The notes: generated by a model from the letters alone, not told the origin. Shown: positions 35,420 to 43,119, numbered from the stretch's first letter. The stretch: DNA of 51,646 bases from DATEJJ01 sp039649115 (GCA_039649115.1 JBBWZQ010000135.1:1-51646), one strand, 5' to 3'. A program made the numbers and translations.

Positions 35420-36759
35420 GCCGTATAGGGCTTCAACTGTGCCGCGACCGGCACGTTGGGGTCGGCCGCGTTCTCGCAGAGCACGAAGTCCAGCTTGTAC
35501 TTGCTGCCCGCGGGTGCGGCCACCCACTGGCCGCCGATGATGGGCGTCGCGACGACGCTGGCGTTGGGGCCCTTGCCCCACTGCAGGTTGCCGACCGGGG
35601 TCTGCACCGTCAGGCCGCCGATCGCCTTGGCCAGCCCGGCCTTGTCCTTCGGGTCGGTGGCCGCCTGCAGCGCCGCGGCGCCCGCGTCGAACAGGGCCAT
35701 GCTGGCGCCCAGTTGCTGGGTCCACTGCTTGCCGGCACTGTTCTGGTACGCGTCCGCGAGGTCCTTTGAGGACAGTTTGGTCAGCGACGAGCTGTACGGG
35801 TAGGTGGGAGTCCAGTAGGCCCCACTGGCCACCCCGACGCCGATCGCGCCCAGCGCCTCGACCTGCGACGGGAACAGCCCGGTCTTCGCGATCTGTGCGA
35901 TCTTCGGCTTGTACCCCTGCTGCGCGGCCTGCTGCCAGAAGGTGGCGAAGTCCGGCGGGATCGGGAAGGTGTTGAAGATCTCGCAGCCCTGCGCCTTGAA
36001 CTTGGCGATCTGCGACGAGTAGTCGTTGGTGCCGTCGGTGTAGGCGCCGGGGTCCACAATGGTGTATCCGGCCTTCTTCAGCAGTGGCCCCAGCGCCTCC
36101 CGGATCGCGTTGCCGTCCGAGTCGTTCGGCCACATCACGCCGACCTTCTTGTTGGTCGACACCTGCGGCCAGAGATGGGTGTACGCCAGCGCGAACTGCT
36201 CGACGCCGAAACAGAAGTGGAACGTGTACTTGTACGGGCTGGGCTGGCCGGGCTTCGCGCCGCGGCCGAAGTACCACGCCTCCCACGGGACGACCGTGGA
36301 GATGCACGGCACGCCGGCCGCCTCGGCGGCATCGGAGACCGGGTTCACCGTTTCCGGAGTCGACGTGGTGAGCATGAGGTCGACGCTCTCGGCATTGATC
36401 AGGTCGTTGGCGACCTGCGCCGCGCGCTGAGGATCGGACTGGCTGTCCTTGTCGATGATGGTCACGTTGTACTTCTTGCCGCCGACGGTCAGGCCGCCGG
36501 CGAGCGCCTTGCGCGCCTGGGTCAGCACGAAGCTGTCCGGCTCACCGAAGCCGGCCGTCGCGCCGGTGCGGGGGCTGACAAAGCCGACCTTGAGGGTACC
36601 GGTGGTGCCGCCGCCGCTGCCGCTGCTCGTGCTGCCGCCGCCCACCTTGCAGGCGGCCAACCCGGACGCGGCCAGGCCAGTTATCCCGATGCCGGCCGCC
36701 TTCAGCAGGTTCCGTCTGCTGAGGCTGGCCGGGATTTCAGTCGTCGGAGCAGGATCCAT
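35416..36759 (-). CDS. Branched-chain-amino-acid-type substrate-binding lipoprotein
   Basis: This 447-residue periplasmic-binding-type protein begins with a Tat-like signal (SRRNLLKAAGIGITGLAAS) ending in the lipobox LAAC, so it is probably a membrane-anchored lipoprotein. The mature part has the HAAT type-I fold (LKVGFVSPRTGATAGFGEP, DKDSQSDPQRAAQVANDLI, KVGVMWPNDSDGNA). ATG 36759 has a textbook AGGAGG five bases upstream. It is the first gene of the transport operon, with a promoter at 36791-36819. Homologues in aromatic degraders bind hydroxycinnamates or benzoates; that is inference here. Confidence 0.95.
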   Translation of the reverse strand: MDPAPTTEIPASLSRRNLLKAAGIGITGLAASGLAACKVGGGSTSSGSGGGTTGTLKVGFVSPRTGATAGFGEPDSFVLTQARKALAGGLTVGGKKYNVTIIDKDSQSDPQRAAQVANDLINAESVDLMLTTSTPETVNPVSDAAEAAGVPCISTVVPWEAWYFGRGAKPGQPSPYKYTFHFCFGVEQFALAYTHLWPQVSTNKKVGVMWPNDSDGNAIREALGPLLKKAGYTIVDPGAYTDGTNDYSSQIAKFKAQGCEIFNTFPIPPDFATFWQQAAQQGYKPKIAQIAKTGLFPSQVEALGAIGVGVASGAYWTPTYPYSSSLTKLSSKDLADAYQNSAGKQWTQQLGASMALFDAGAAALQAATDPKDKAGLAKAIGGLTVQTPVGNLQWGKGPNASVVATPIIGGQWVAAPAGSKYKLDFVLCENAADPNVPVAAQLKPYTA

Positions 36760-36790
36760 GTTCGCCTCCTGGGGGGAACCGAGTGGAGGG

Positions 36791-36819
36791 AACGTACGAG
36801 CGGGTGTACAAGATGTCAA
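36791..36819 (-). promoter_or_regulatory. Promoter of the HAAT transport operon
   Basis: On the minus strand, TTGACA (36819-36814) is followed after exactly 17 bp by TACGTT (36796-36791), a good vegetative sigma-type promoter for a GC-rich actinobacterium. The transcript would start near 36784, about 25 nt before the binding-protein ATG. The IclR site lies just upstream of the -35 box. Confidence 0.7.
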
Positions 36820-36826
36820 CATGGTG

Positions 36827-36843
36827 TTCGAATAGCTGAAACA
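36827..36843. promoter_or_regulatory. IclR-type operator candidate, copy 1
   Basis: TTCGAATAGCTGAAACA, flanked to give TGTT...AACA, lies between the divergent transport operon and the IclR gene. It differs at only two of 17 positions from copy 2 at 37666-37682. It sits 7 bp upstream of the transport -35 box and overlaps the likely iclR promoter (TACCAT at 36852-36857, six bases before its ATG). Confidence 0.65.
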
Positions 36844-36862
36844 TCCTGCGGTACCATGCCGC

Positions 36863-37678
36863 ATGGCTTCCACTCCCGACGCCGGCGGCTCGGCGGCGTT
36901 CTCGCAGTCCCTGGAGCGCGGTCTATTGATCTTGTCGTCGTTCAGCGAGGCGCGGCCGGTGCTCGGCATCGCGGATCTGTCCCGGGCGGTGAGCCTCAAC
37001 AAGAGCACCACCTACCGCTACGTCGCGACGCTGGCCAAGCTCGGCTACGTGCAGCAGGACCCGGACACGAAGAAGTACTCGCTGGGCCCGCGCGTGGTGG
37101 ACCTCGGGTTCGCCGCGATCAACTCGATGGAGATCACCCGGGTCGCGGCCCAGTACCTGCAGGCCCTGTCGGACGAGACCGGGTACACGGTCAGCATGGC
37201 GGTCCTCGACGGGCCCGACATCGTCTACGTGGACCGGCGCCGCAGCGGTCGGGCCAGCAACTTCGCGATGGGCCTCAACCTGCACGTGGGCTCGCGGCTG
37301 CCGGCGTACTGCACGTCGATGGGCAAGGTGCTGCTGGCCTACCGGGAACCGGCCGCGCTGCGGGGCCTGCTGGACCGCACCGACTTCGCCCGGCGCGGGC
37401 CCAAGACGATCACCGCCCGGGAGCAGCTGATGACCGCGCTGGCCCGGGTGCGCCTGACCGGGCTCGCGGTCAACGACGAGGAACTGGCCGCCGGGCTGCG
37501 CTCGGTGGCCGCGCCGGTGCGGGACCGGTCCGGCCGGGTGGTCGCGGCGGTGAACATCGCGGTGCACCTCACGGTGTGGAACGCCTCGGTCGAGTCGGTG
37601 GTCAGCCGGCTGGAGATCCCGTTGCGGCACACGGTCGGCGAGATCTCCAACCGGCTCGGATACCGTTCGACTATCTGA
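36863..37678 (+). CDS. IclR-family regulator of the aromatic/aldehyde gene set
   Basis: This 271-residue regulator has an N-terminal winged HTH (SFSEARPVLGIADLSRAVSLNKSTTYRY, residues 30-57) and a C-terminal effector domain (GSRLPAYCTSMGKVLLA, GLRSVAAPVRDRSGRVVAAVNI). The PcaR/PobR branch of this family senses aromatic acids or pathway intermediates. ATG 36863 has no good ribosome binding site and may be leaderless. It diverges from the HAAT operon and is followed by an aldehyde dehydrogenase gene. The second operator copy covers its own stop codon. It probably controls both directions. Confidence 0.94.
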   Translation: MASTPDAGGSAAFSQSLERGLLILSSFSEARPVLGIADLSRAVSLNKSTTYRYVATLAKLGYVQQDPDTKKYSLGPRVVDLGFAAINSMEITRVAAQYLQALSDETGYTVSMAVLDGPDIVYVDRRRSGRASNFAMGLNLHVGSRLPAYCTSMGKVLLAYREPAALRGLLDRTDFARRGPKTITAREQLMTALARVRLTGLAVNDEELAAGLRSVAAPVRDRSGRVVAAVNIAVHLTVWNASVESVVSRLEIPLRHTVGEISNRLGYRSTI

Positions 37679-37682
37679 AACA
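37666..37682. promoter_or_regulatory. IclR-type operator candidate, copy 2
   Basis: TTCGACTATCTGAAACA overlaps the last codons and stop of the IclR gene (TGA at 37676-37678). It lies 5 bp upstream of the -35 box of the aldehyde dehydrogenase promoter. It matches copy 1 at 15 of 17 positions, and its offset from the -35 box (5 bp) is close to that of copy 1 (7 bp). Confidence 0.65.
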
Positions 37683-37687
37683 CCGTA

Positions 37688-37716
37688 TTGATTCTTTGGA
37701 AACACGGTTCTACGGT
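37688..37716 (+). promoter_or_regulatory. Promoter of the second aldehyde dehydrogenase
   Basis: TTGATT (37688-37693), a 17-bp spacer, then TACGGT (37711-37716). Transcription would start near 37723. That leaves about 30 nt of leader before GTG 37753, but almost none before ATG 37732, which supports the GTG start. Confidence 0.55.
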
Positions 37717-37752
37717 CGGCCCCACCTCGTCATGAGTGGAAGGGCCGGCGAC

Positions 37753-39213
37753 GTGTTCCTATCAGAAGAGACCTGGACAAATCGCATCTTCCTCGGCGGC
37801 GCCTGGGTACCCGGCTCCGGTGGATCACTCGATGTCGTGGAGCCGGCGACCGGCTCGACTCTCGGCCAGGTCGGCCTGGCCACCGCCGACGATCTCGCCA
37901 AGGCCGCGGAGAGCGCCGCCGACGCCCAGCGCGAGTGGGCCGCCACCCCGCACCCGCAGCGCGCCGCCGTGCTCCGGACGGCGGCCCAGCTCTGGTCGAA
38001 ACACGGTGAAGAGATCCAGTGGTGGAACGTGCGGGAGGTCGGCGCGATACCGCCGATGGCCGGCTTCGCGCTGCACGTGGCCGAGCAGGAGTGCTACGAG
38101 GCCGCGTCGCTGCCCAGCCGCCCGTACGGCCAGTTGCTGGCCAGCGAGGAGCCGCGGCTGTCCATGGCGCGCCGGGTACCCGCGGGCGTGGTCGGCGTCA
38201 TCTCCCCGTTCAACGTGCCCATCATCCTCGGCATCCGCTCGGTGGCACCCGCGCTCGCGCTGGGCAACTCCGTCATCCTCAAGCCCGACCCGCGCACCGC
38301 GGTGACCGGCGGCGTGGTGCTCGCGCGGGTCTTCGAGGAGGCCGGCCTGCCGCCGGGCGTCCTGCAGATGCTGCCCGGCGGCGCCGACGTGGGCGAGGCG
38401 ATGGTGACCCACCCACTGGTACGCGTCATCTCGTTCACCGGCTCCACCGCGGCCGGCCGCAAGGTCGGCGAGCTGGCCGGCCGGCACCTCAAGCGGGTGC
38501 ACCTGGAACTCGGCGGCAACTCCGCGCTGATCATCCTGGACGACGCGGACGTCGACGAGGCGGCCAACCTCGCCGCGTTCGGCTCGTTCTTCCACCAGGG
38601 CCAGATCTGCATGACGACCGGGCGCCACCTGGTCCACGAGCGGCTGTACGACGACTTCGTCGAGCGGCTGGCGGCCAAGGCCGCGCACCTGCCCGTCGGC
38701 GACCCGGCCCGGCAGCAGGTCGCGCTCGGCCCGCTGATCGACGCCGGCCAGCGGGACAAGGTGCACCGCCTGGTCACCGCGAGCGTGGACACGGGTGCCC
38801 GGATCGCCGCGGGCGGAGCGTTCGACGAACTCTTCTACTCCGCCACCGTCCTCGCCGACGTACCGCCGCGGGCGCCGGCCGTGACGGAGGAGATCTTCGG
38901 GCCGGTCGCGCCGGTACTGCGCTTCTCGGACGTCGAGGAGGCGGTACGGCTGGCCACCGCGAGCGAGTACGGGCTGTCGCTCGGGATCGTGACGCGCGAT
39001 CCGCTCAAGGGGCTCGCGCTGGCCGACCGGATCCCCACGGGCATCGTGCACATCAACGACCAGACCGTCGCGGACGAGGCGAACAGCCCGTTCGGTGGCG
39101 TCGCCGCGTCGGGTACCGGGTCGCGGTTCGGCGGCGCGGAGGCGAACATCGACGCCTTCACCGAGACCCGCTGGGTGACGATGCGCGGCCAGCCGCCGAC
39201 CTATCCGTTCTGA
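37753..39213 (+). CDS. Aldehyde dehydrogenase, benzaldehyde/vanillin type
   Basis: This 486-residue NAD(P)-dependent aldehyde dehydrogenase has every catalytic residue: N154 (SPFN), general base E252 (LELGG) and nucleophile C286 (HQGQICMTTG). It is related to aryl-aldehyde enzymes and is an intact counterpart to the altered enzyme at 30576-32033. I chose GTG 37753 because GGAAGGG precedes it by eight bases; ATG 37732 is in frame but has no binding site. It has its own promoter with an IclR site. The likely role is conversion of an aromatic aldehyde such as 4-hydroxybenzaldehyde to the acid used by PobA. The substrate is inferred. Confidence 0.93.
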   Translation: MFLSEETWTNRIFLGGAWVPGSGGSLDVVEPATGSTLGQVGLATADDLAKAAESAADAQREWAATPHPQRAAVLRTAAQLWSKHGEEIQWWNVREVGAIPPMAGFALHVAEQECYEAASLPSRPYGQLLASEEPRLSMARRVPAGVVGVISPFNVPIILGIRSVAPALALGNSVILKPDPRTAVTGGVVLARVFEEAGLPPGVLQMLPGGADVGEAMVTHPLVRVISFTGSTAAGRKVGELAGRHLKRVHLELGGNSALIILDDADVDEAANLAAFGSFFHQGQICMTTGRHLVHERLYDDFVERLAAKAAHLPVGDPARQQVALGPLIDAGQRDKVHRLVTASVDTGARIAAGGAFDELFYSATVLADVPPRAPAVTEEIFGPVAPVLRFSDVEEAVRLATASEYGLSLGIVTRDPLKGLALADRIPTGIVHINDQTVADEANSPFGGVAASGTGSRFGGAEANIDAFTETRWVTMRGQPPTYPF

Positions 39214-39215
39214 CT

Positions 39216-39495
39216 CTCGGTACCTGCATCCTCACCGGCGGCGCCGCGGCCGGCGCGGAGTTCGGCCTCGACCACGTGTCAATGCTGTGGGGCAAGCGGA
39301 TCGTCGGCCTGCTGGGCGGCGGCGGCGAAGCCGGAAGCTGATCGGCGGCATCACGGACCTGTGCGCGCAGGGCGCTTCCCCTTCGACCGGCTCGTGGAGT
39401 ACTTCGACCTGGCCGACGTACCGGTGGCCCTGGACAAGTCCTACGCCGGCGAGGTCATCAAGCCGATCCTCCGCATGCCGGACCTGCCGGGGTGA
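39216..39495 (+). pseudogene. Remnant of a zinc-type (aryl-)alcohol dehydrogenase, C-terminal part only
   Basis: Three frames in order give a coherent C-terminus of a zinc-dependent alcohol dehydrogenase. LGTCILTGGAAAGAEFGLD to RIVGLLGG stops at 39341. KLIGGITDLCAQG follows in a second frame. RFPFDRLVEYFDLADVPVAL to VIKPILRMPDLPG, in a third frame, ends at TGA 39493-39495. About 250 N-terminal residues are missing, and the remnant starts directly after the aldehyde dehydrogenase stop codon. An aryl-alcohol dehydrogenase would have supplied the aldehyde, so a pathway step seems to have been lost. Confidence 0.75.
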
Positions 39496-39517
39496 TCGTG
39501 TGCAGCCAGGCCTTGGC

Positions 39518-39767
39518 GGCTGACGGCTGGCGGCTGGCGCTTGCGGCTGGCGGCTTGCGGCTGACGGCTGGCGGATGACGGCTGACGGCTGACGGCTGAC
39601 GGGCTGACGGCTGACGGCTGGCGGCTGACGGCTTGCGGCTGGCGGTTGCGGCTGGCGGTTGCGGCTTGCGGCTGACGGCTTGCGGCTGGCGGTTGCAGCT
39701 GACGGCTTGCGGCTGGCGGTTTGCAGCTTGCGGCTTGCGGCTGGCAGGCTGGCGGCTGGCGGCTGGC
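39518..39767. repeat. Heptanucleotide tandem array, about 36 units
   Basis: Degenerate 7-bp units GGCTGAC, GGCTGGC and GGCTTGC are stacked head to tail over 250 bp. Four units lack one base and two have one extra, so any reading frame is broken and a protein-coding role is unlikely. No gene is seen here on either strand. Slipped-strand mutation is the expected origin. Confidence 0.9.
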
Positions 39768-39783
39768 CGGCCGAGCGGCGAGG

Positions 39784-39911
39784 GCCACCGTGATCATGCC
39801 GGGTTTGAGATCTTGGCGGCAAATGCACTGGATCCGGTGCCTTTGCCGCCAAGAATAGGTTTCGGGGTCCCGATCGGTCCTCGGACGCTGAGCCAGCATG
39901 ATCAGGGTGGC
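39784..39911. repeat. Long inverted repeat enclosing a palindrome
   Basis: GCCACCGTGATCATGC (39784-39799) and GCATGATCAGGGTGGC (39896-39911) are inverted copies matching at 15 of 16 positions, 96 bp apart. The right arm contains GATCAGGGTGGC, the same core that heads the units of the downstream tandem array. Confidence 0.7.
39812..39853. repeat. 42-bp near-perfect palindrome
   Basis: The 12-bp outer arms CTTGGCGGCAAA and TTTGCCGCCAAG are perfect. The inner 18 bp is itself palindromic around GGATCC, with two mismatched pairs overall. It could form a long RNA hairpin or cruciform, and it lies centrally inside the larger inverted repeat. It resembles REP-type intergenic elements. Confidence 0.85.
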
Positions 39912-40040
39912 TGCGGGGCCCCCGCTTGTTCGGCAGCGGCGCGGGCGGGCATTGGGGGACGGGCGGTAAGGGGGGAATGCCCGGATTCTGGCCTATCGGA
40001 TGGCGGAGGTGCCGGTGGTGGCCGAGGAGTGATCGCAACG

Positions 40041-40080
40041 TGCCGGAGAAGTGTGCAGTGGACTGCGCGTTCCTCCGGCA
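40041..40080. repeat. Nested hairpin in non-coding spacer
   Basis: TGCCGGAG (40041-40048) pairs with CTCCGGCA (40073-40080), and inside the loop GCAGT pairs with ACTGC (40055-40066). This gives a two-stem structure directly before the 30-bp palindrome. The stretch 39912-40040 shows no gene or repeat that I can identify. Confidence 0.45.
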
Positions 40081-40084
40081 ACTT

Positions 40085-40114
40085 CTGATCACGCTCCGCG
40101 CGGAGCGTGATCAG
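40085..40114. repeat. 30-bp perfect palindrome
   Basis: CTGATCACGCTCCGC is followed directly by its exact reverse complement with no spacer. The right half is the start of the first unit of the tandem array that follows, so the palindrome marks the array's left edge. Confidence 0.9.
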
Positions 40115-40468
40115 GGTGGCACGGTGGGCTGGGCGGTGGTCGCGGGGGCGTCGGCGCGGAGCGTGATCGGGGGTGGCGCGGTGCGCTGGGCGGGGCGGTG
40201 GTCGCGGGGGCGGTGGCGCGGAGCGTGATCAGGGTGGCGCGGTGGTCGCGGGGGCGGTGGCGCGGAGCGCCATCAGGGTGGCGCGGTGGGCTGGGCGTTG
40301 GTCGCGGGGGCGGTGGCGGTGGCGCGTGATCAGGGTGGCGTGGTGGGCTGGCCGGGTGGTCGCGGAGGCGGCGGCGCGGAGCGTGATCGGGGGTGGTGCG
40401 TGGGCTGTGGTCGCGGGGGCGGCGGGGCGGGGCGGGGCGTGATCAGGGTGGCGGGGGTGCGGTGGACG
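40105..40468. repeat. Tandem array of 44-62 bp units, six full copies and a partial one
   Basis: Units begin at 40105, 40161, 40223, 40267, 40324, 40381 and 40437. Each opens with GCGTGATCAGGGTGGC or a close variant and continues with GTGGTCGCGGGGGCGG. The copies differ by substitutions and small deletions; the third lacks the GGGCTGGGC part. No reading frame is kept. It ends five bases before the methyltransferase stop codon. Confidence 0.85.
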
Positions 40469-40472
40469 GTGG

Positions 40473-41165
40473 TCACCGTGGACCCGTGTTGTGCCAGCGG
40501 ATGGCGGAGATGAAGGGGTCGAGGTTGTCGGTGAACGCGGCGCCCGGGAACAGTCCGGTGTAGCGCCGGTGGAATTCCGCGCGGCGCAGCGGCTTGTTGA
40601 TCCGGACGTGTGCCATCCAGGCCGGGTGCTGGCGCAGCCGGAGCACCGTGCGCGCGTCGTGCAGCGAGTGGCGTCGGGCCAGGGTGCGGGCGGCGTCCTG
40701 CATGCCCCACCAGCGGTGCCAGAACATCGGGCGGTTGGCGGGCGAGACCACGTCCACGATGACCGCCCAGCCGCCCGGCGCGACCAGCGAGCGCACGTGT
40801 GGCAGCACGGCGTCCGGCCCGTGCTCGTGGAACAGGTGGAACAGCGTGTTCACCGACAGTACGAGGTCGAAGGGCGGGTCGGCGGGCACGTCCAGCAGGC
40901 TGGCCACCTGGTAGTCCACATTGGAGTGTGAGCGCTTCGTCCGGGCGAGGGCGATCTCCCGCGCCGAGATGTCCACGGCGAGCACGGTCTCGCACCGCTC
41001 CGCCAGCAGGCCGGTGAACCGGCCGGAGCCGCAGCCGAGGTCGACGCCCCGGCCGGCGTGCGGTGGCAGGGCGCGTCGCAGGTACGGGCGGTACACCTCG
41101 TCGTTGATCTCGGCGTACTGCTCGTACAGCTCGGCGATCGGGTCGAAGAGCGGGACGGGTGTCAT
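40473..41165 (-). CDS. Class I SAM-dependent methyltransferase
   Basis: This 230-residue methyltransferase has motif I VDLGCGSGRF at residues 41-50, the acidic end of strand 2 in LAVDISAREIALAR, and FDLVLSVNTLFHLF as the post-II region. The nearest general types are UbiE-like small-molecule methyltransferases. It is the last gene of the pobA transporter operon, and ATG 41165 overlaps the binding-protein stop (ATGA). The coupling suggests it acts on a compound linked to uptake or to PobA, such as a hydroxyaromatic. The substrate is unknown. Its 3' end borders the tandem array. Confidence 0.9.
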   Translation of the reverse strand: MTPVPLFDPIAELYEQYAEINDEVYRPYLRRALPPHAGRGVDLGCGSGRFTGLLAERCETVLAVDISAREIALARTKRSHSNVDYQVASLLDVPADPPFDLVLSVNTLFHLFHEHGPDAVLPHVRSLVAPGGWAVIVDVVSPANRPMFWHRWWGMQDAARTLARRHSLHDARTVLRLRQHPAWMAHVRINKPLRRAEFHRRYTGLFPGAAFTDNLDPFISAIRWHNTGPR

Positions 41166-42343
41166 GGCAGGCGGATGGACGGGTCGAGGAAATCGTTGGT
41201 CACGAGGTCCTTTGCGGACAGTCCACCGGGGAGAGAGGCGCCGGCGCGAGCGGCGATCGGGCGTACCGCCTCGATGATCTGGTTGACGCGGGTGGCGTCG
41301 AAGTCACCGATGGTGGTGTTGCCGCCGTTGCTCAACAGTCCATTGTCGAGCATCGCGGTCACCGCGTACCGGGCGCGCTCCTGGCTGTACGGGAAGGCGC
41401 CGAAGTCCTTGACGAGCGCGATGATGAGGTCGTTGGTGCGGGCCGGATCGTGGGCGTAGTCGACCGTGGCGCGCTGCAGGATGGGTACCAGCTTGTGCAG
41501 GCACGCGGACAGCTCGGCGGTGCGGTCCGCCCGGATCGTCACGGCCTCGGGATAGTTCGGGTATCCGGCGTCGTTGACGAGTGTCCAGGCGACCTTCTTC
41601 TTCCACTGCGTCAACTCGTTCTGGTACTGGTACACCTCGTTGGTCAGGAAGCCCTGCTGCACGATCCGGCCGCGCTCGGCCACGAACCGTGCCGGGGTTC
41701 CGTCGTAGGAGGCCTCCACCTGCGACTGGTGCAGCTTTCCGGAGCCGACCAGATAGTCCATGTACGCGGCGCCCTGGAAATACAACACCCGCGTGTTCGT
41801 GCGGCCGATGTCGGCGACCGTGTGGAAGTCCGGATACGCGACCGGGTCCCACATCAGCACCAGTGGCGACTTGTCCAGCGGCGCGAACACCGCCCGCACC
41901 GGCTGGTTGCCGTGGCGCAGCTCGGCGACCTGGTCGATGTCGGCGCGGCCGAGCGTGACGGAGCGGTCGAGGTAGAGCACCCGGGCGGCCGGCGTGAAGG
42001 AGTTGGCCGGGCCGCCGGAGCGGATCTCGACGTGCACGCCGGTGTCCACGCCGCGGGAGACGAGCGCGCCGGAGACCCGCTTGCGGTCCTTGTCGACCGT
42101 CGGGTTGGTGCCCAGCAACTGGAAGAAGGCGCCGTCCTCGGCCTGCGGCCACCAGTTGGACTGGATGACCACCGGGTCGGGGCAGACGCCGCGCAACGCC
42201 AGGGCGTCGCCCGCCGCGGCCGAGCGGCTGGCCGCCTGCCCGCCGGGCGCCGCGGTGCCGCCGGAGGTGCAGCCGGCCAGGGCGAGGGCGAGGACCGCGG
42301 TGGCACAGACCATTCTTCGGGTACGAGCGGGGACAAGCGTCAT
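41162..42343 (-). CDS. ABC substrate-binding lipoprotein, SsuA/TauA/NMT1 type
   Basis: This 393-residue protein has a lipoprotein signal (RMVCATAVLALALAGC, lipobox LAGC), so it is anchored outside the membrane. The mature chain opens VVIQSNWWPQAEDGAFFQLLG, the pattern of nitrate/sulfonate/taurine/thiamine-precursor binding proteins. With the permease and ATPase upstream it makes a complete importer. ATG 42343 follows GGAGAG. Because pobA begins this operon, the cargo is more likely 4-hydroxybenzoate or a related aromatic than a sulfonate. That is inference. Confidence 0.93.
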   Translation of the reverse strand: MTLVPARTRRMVCATAVLALALAGCTSGGTAAPGGQAASRSAAAGDALALRGVCPDPVVIQSNWWPQAEDGAFFQLLGTNPTVDKDRKRVSGALVSRGVDTGVHVEIRSGGPANSFTPAARVLYLDRSVTLGRADIDQVAELRHGNQPVRAVFAPLDKSPLVLMWDPVAYPDFHTVADIGRTNTRVLYFQGAAYMDYLVGSGKLHQSQVEASYDGTPARFVAERGRIVQQGFLTNEVYQYQNELTQWKKKVAWTLVNDAGYPNYPEAVTIRADRTAELSACLHKLVPILQRATVDYAHDPARTNDLIIALVKDFGAFPYSQERARYAVTAMLDNGLLSNGGNTTIGDFDATRVNQIIEAVRPIAARAGASLPGGLSAKDLVTNDFLDPSIRLP

Positions 42344-43119
42344 CGCACTCTCCGTTCCGATACGTGCCACGTGCCGACCAGCCAACGGGTCAGCAGCCCG
42401 AACGTCCAGAAGACTACGACTCCGAAGGACGACGACAGCAGTACCGCCGCGAACAGTTGCTCGGACTGCAGCCGCTGCCGGTACAGGTCGATGAGGATGC
42501 CGATGCCCGGATGCCCCTGCTTGAAGAAGAAGTCGCCGACGATCGCGCCGATGACCGACAGGCCGGCGGACACCCGCAGGCCGGTCAGGGTCGCCGGCAG
42601 GGCCGCGGGCAGTTGCAGCCGGGCGAGCCGGGTGAGCCGGCCGGCCCGGTGCAGGGTGAACAGGTCGGTGAGGTGGCGTTCGGTGGAGCGCAGCCCGAAC
42701 AGCGTGTTCGCGATGATCGGGAAGATCGCCACCAGCACGCAGACCAGCACGCGGCTGCTGAACCCGAAGCCGAACCAGAATCCCAGCAGCGGCACCAGCG
42801 CCAGGATCGGGATGGTCTGCAGCACGACCGCGTAGGGGTACAACGAGCGCTCCAGCCAGCGCGCCTGGCTCATCAGGACGGCGAGCCCGACGCCGAGCGC
42901 GGTGGCGATGGCCAGGCCGAGCAGCGCCACCTCGGCCGAGAGCCCCAGCGCGGCGAGCAGTTCGGTGAGGTTGTTCCGGTCGAGGAAGCCCACCCGCAGC
43001 ACGGCGTGCGGCGGTGGCAGGAGGAACCGGCGGTCCGGGCTGAGCAGCACGTAACTGGCCAGGTACCACAGGCCGAGCGCGGCGACCAGGACCACGGCGG
43101 GCGGCAGGATGCGCTTCAC
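42340..43119 (-). CDS. ABC transporter permease, SsuC/TauC type
   Basis: This 259-residue permease has six or so membrane segments and the family's ATPase-contact loop (AGRLTRLARLQLPAALPATLTGLRVSAG). The N-terminal segment starts straight after VKRILPP. GTG 43119 overlaps the ATPase stop, and its own stop overlaps the binding-protein ATG. It is the membrane channel of the pobA-linked importer. Confidence 0.94.
   Translation of the reverse strand: MKRILPPAVVLVAALGLWYLASYVLLSPDRRFLLPPPHAVLRVGFLDRNNLTELLAALGLSAEVALLGLAIATALGVGLAVLMSQARWLERSLYPYAVVLQTIPILALVPLLGFWFGFGFSSRVLVCVLVAIFPIIANTLFGLRSTERHLTDLFTLHRAGRLTRLARLQLPAALPATLTGLRVSAGLSVIGAIVGDFFFKQGHPGIGILIDLYRQRLQSEQLFAAVLLSSSFGVVVFWTFGLLTRWLVGTWHVSERRVR

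Noticed and set aside
36760..37011. N-terminal extension of the HAAT binding protein
   Set aside because: It would run antisense through the divergent promoter and the IclR gene; a perfect AGGAGG precedes ATG 36759, and the signal peptide begins there.
39232..40092. Open frames through the heptamer array, for example Ser/Arg/Gln/Pro repeats on the minus strand
   Set aside because: The frame survives only because 7-bp units lack stops; 1-bp indels shift it and there is no start signal or third-position bias.
40105..40468. CRISPR array
   Set aside because: Units are contiguous with no unique spacers of constant length, and there are no cas genes.
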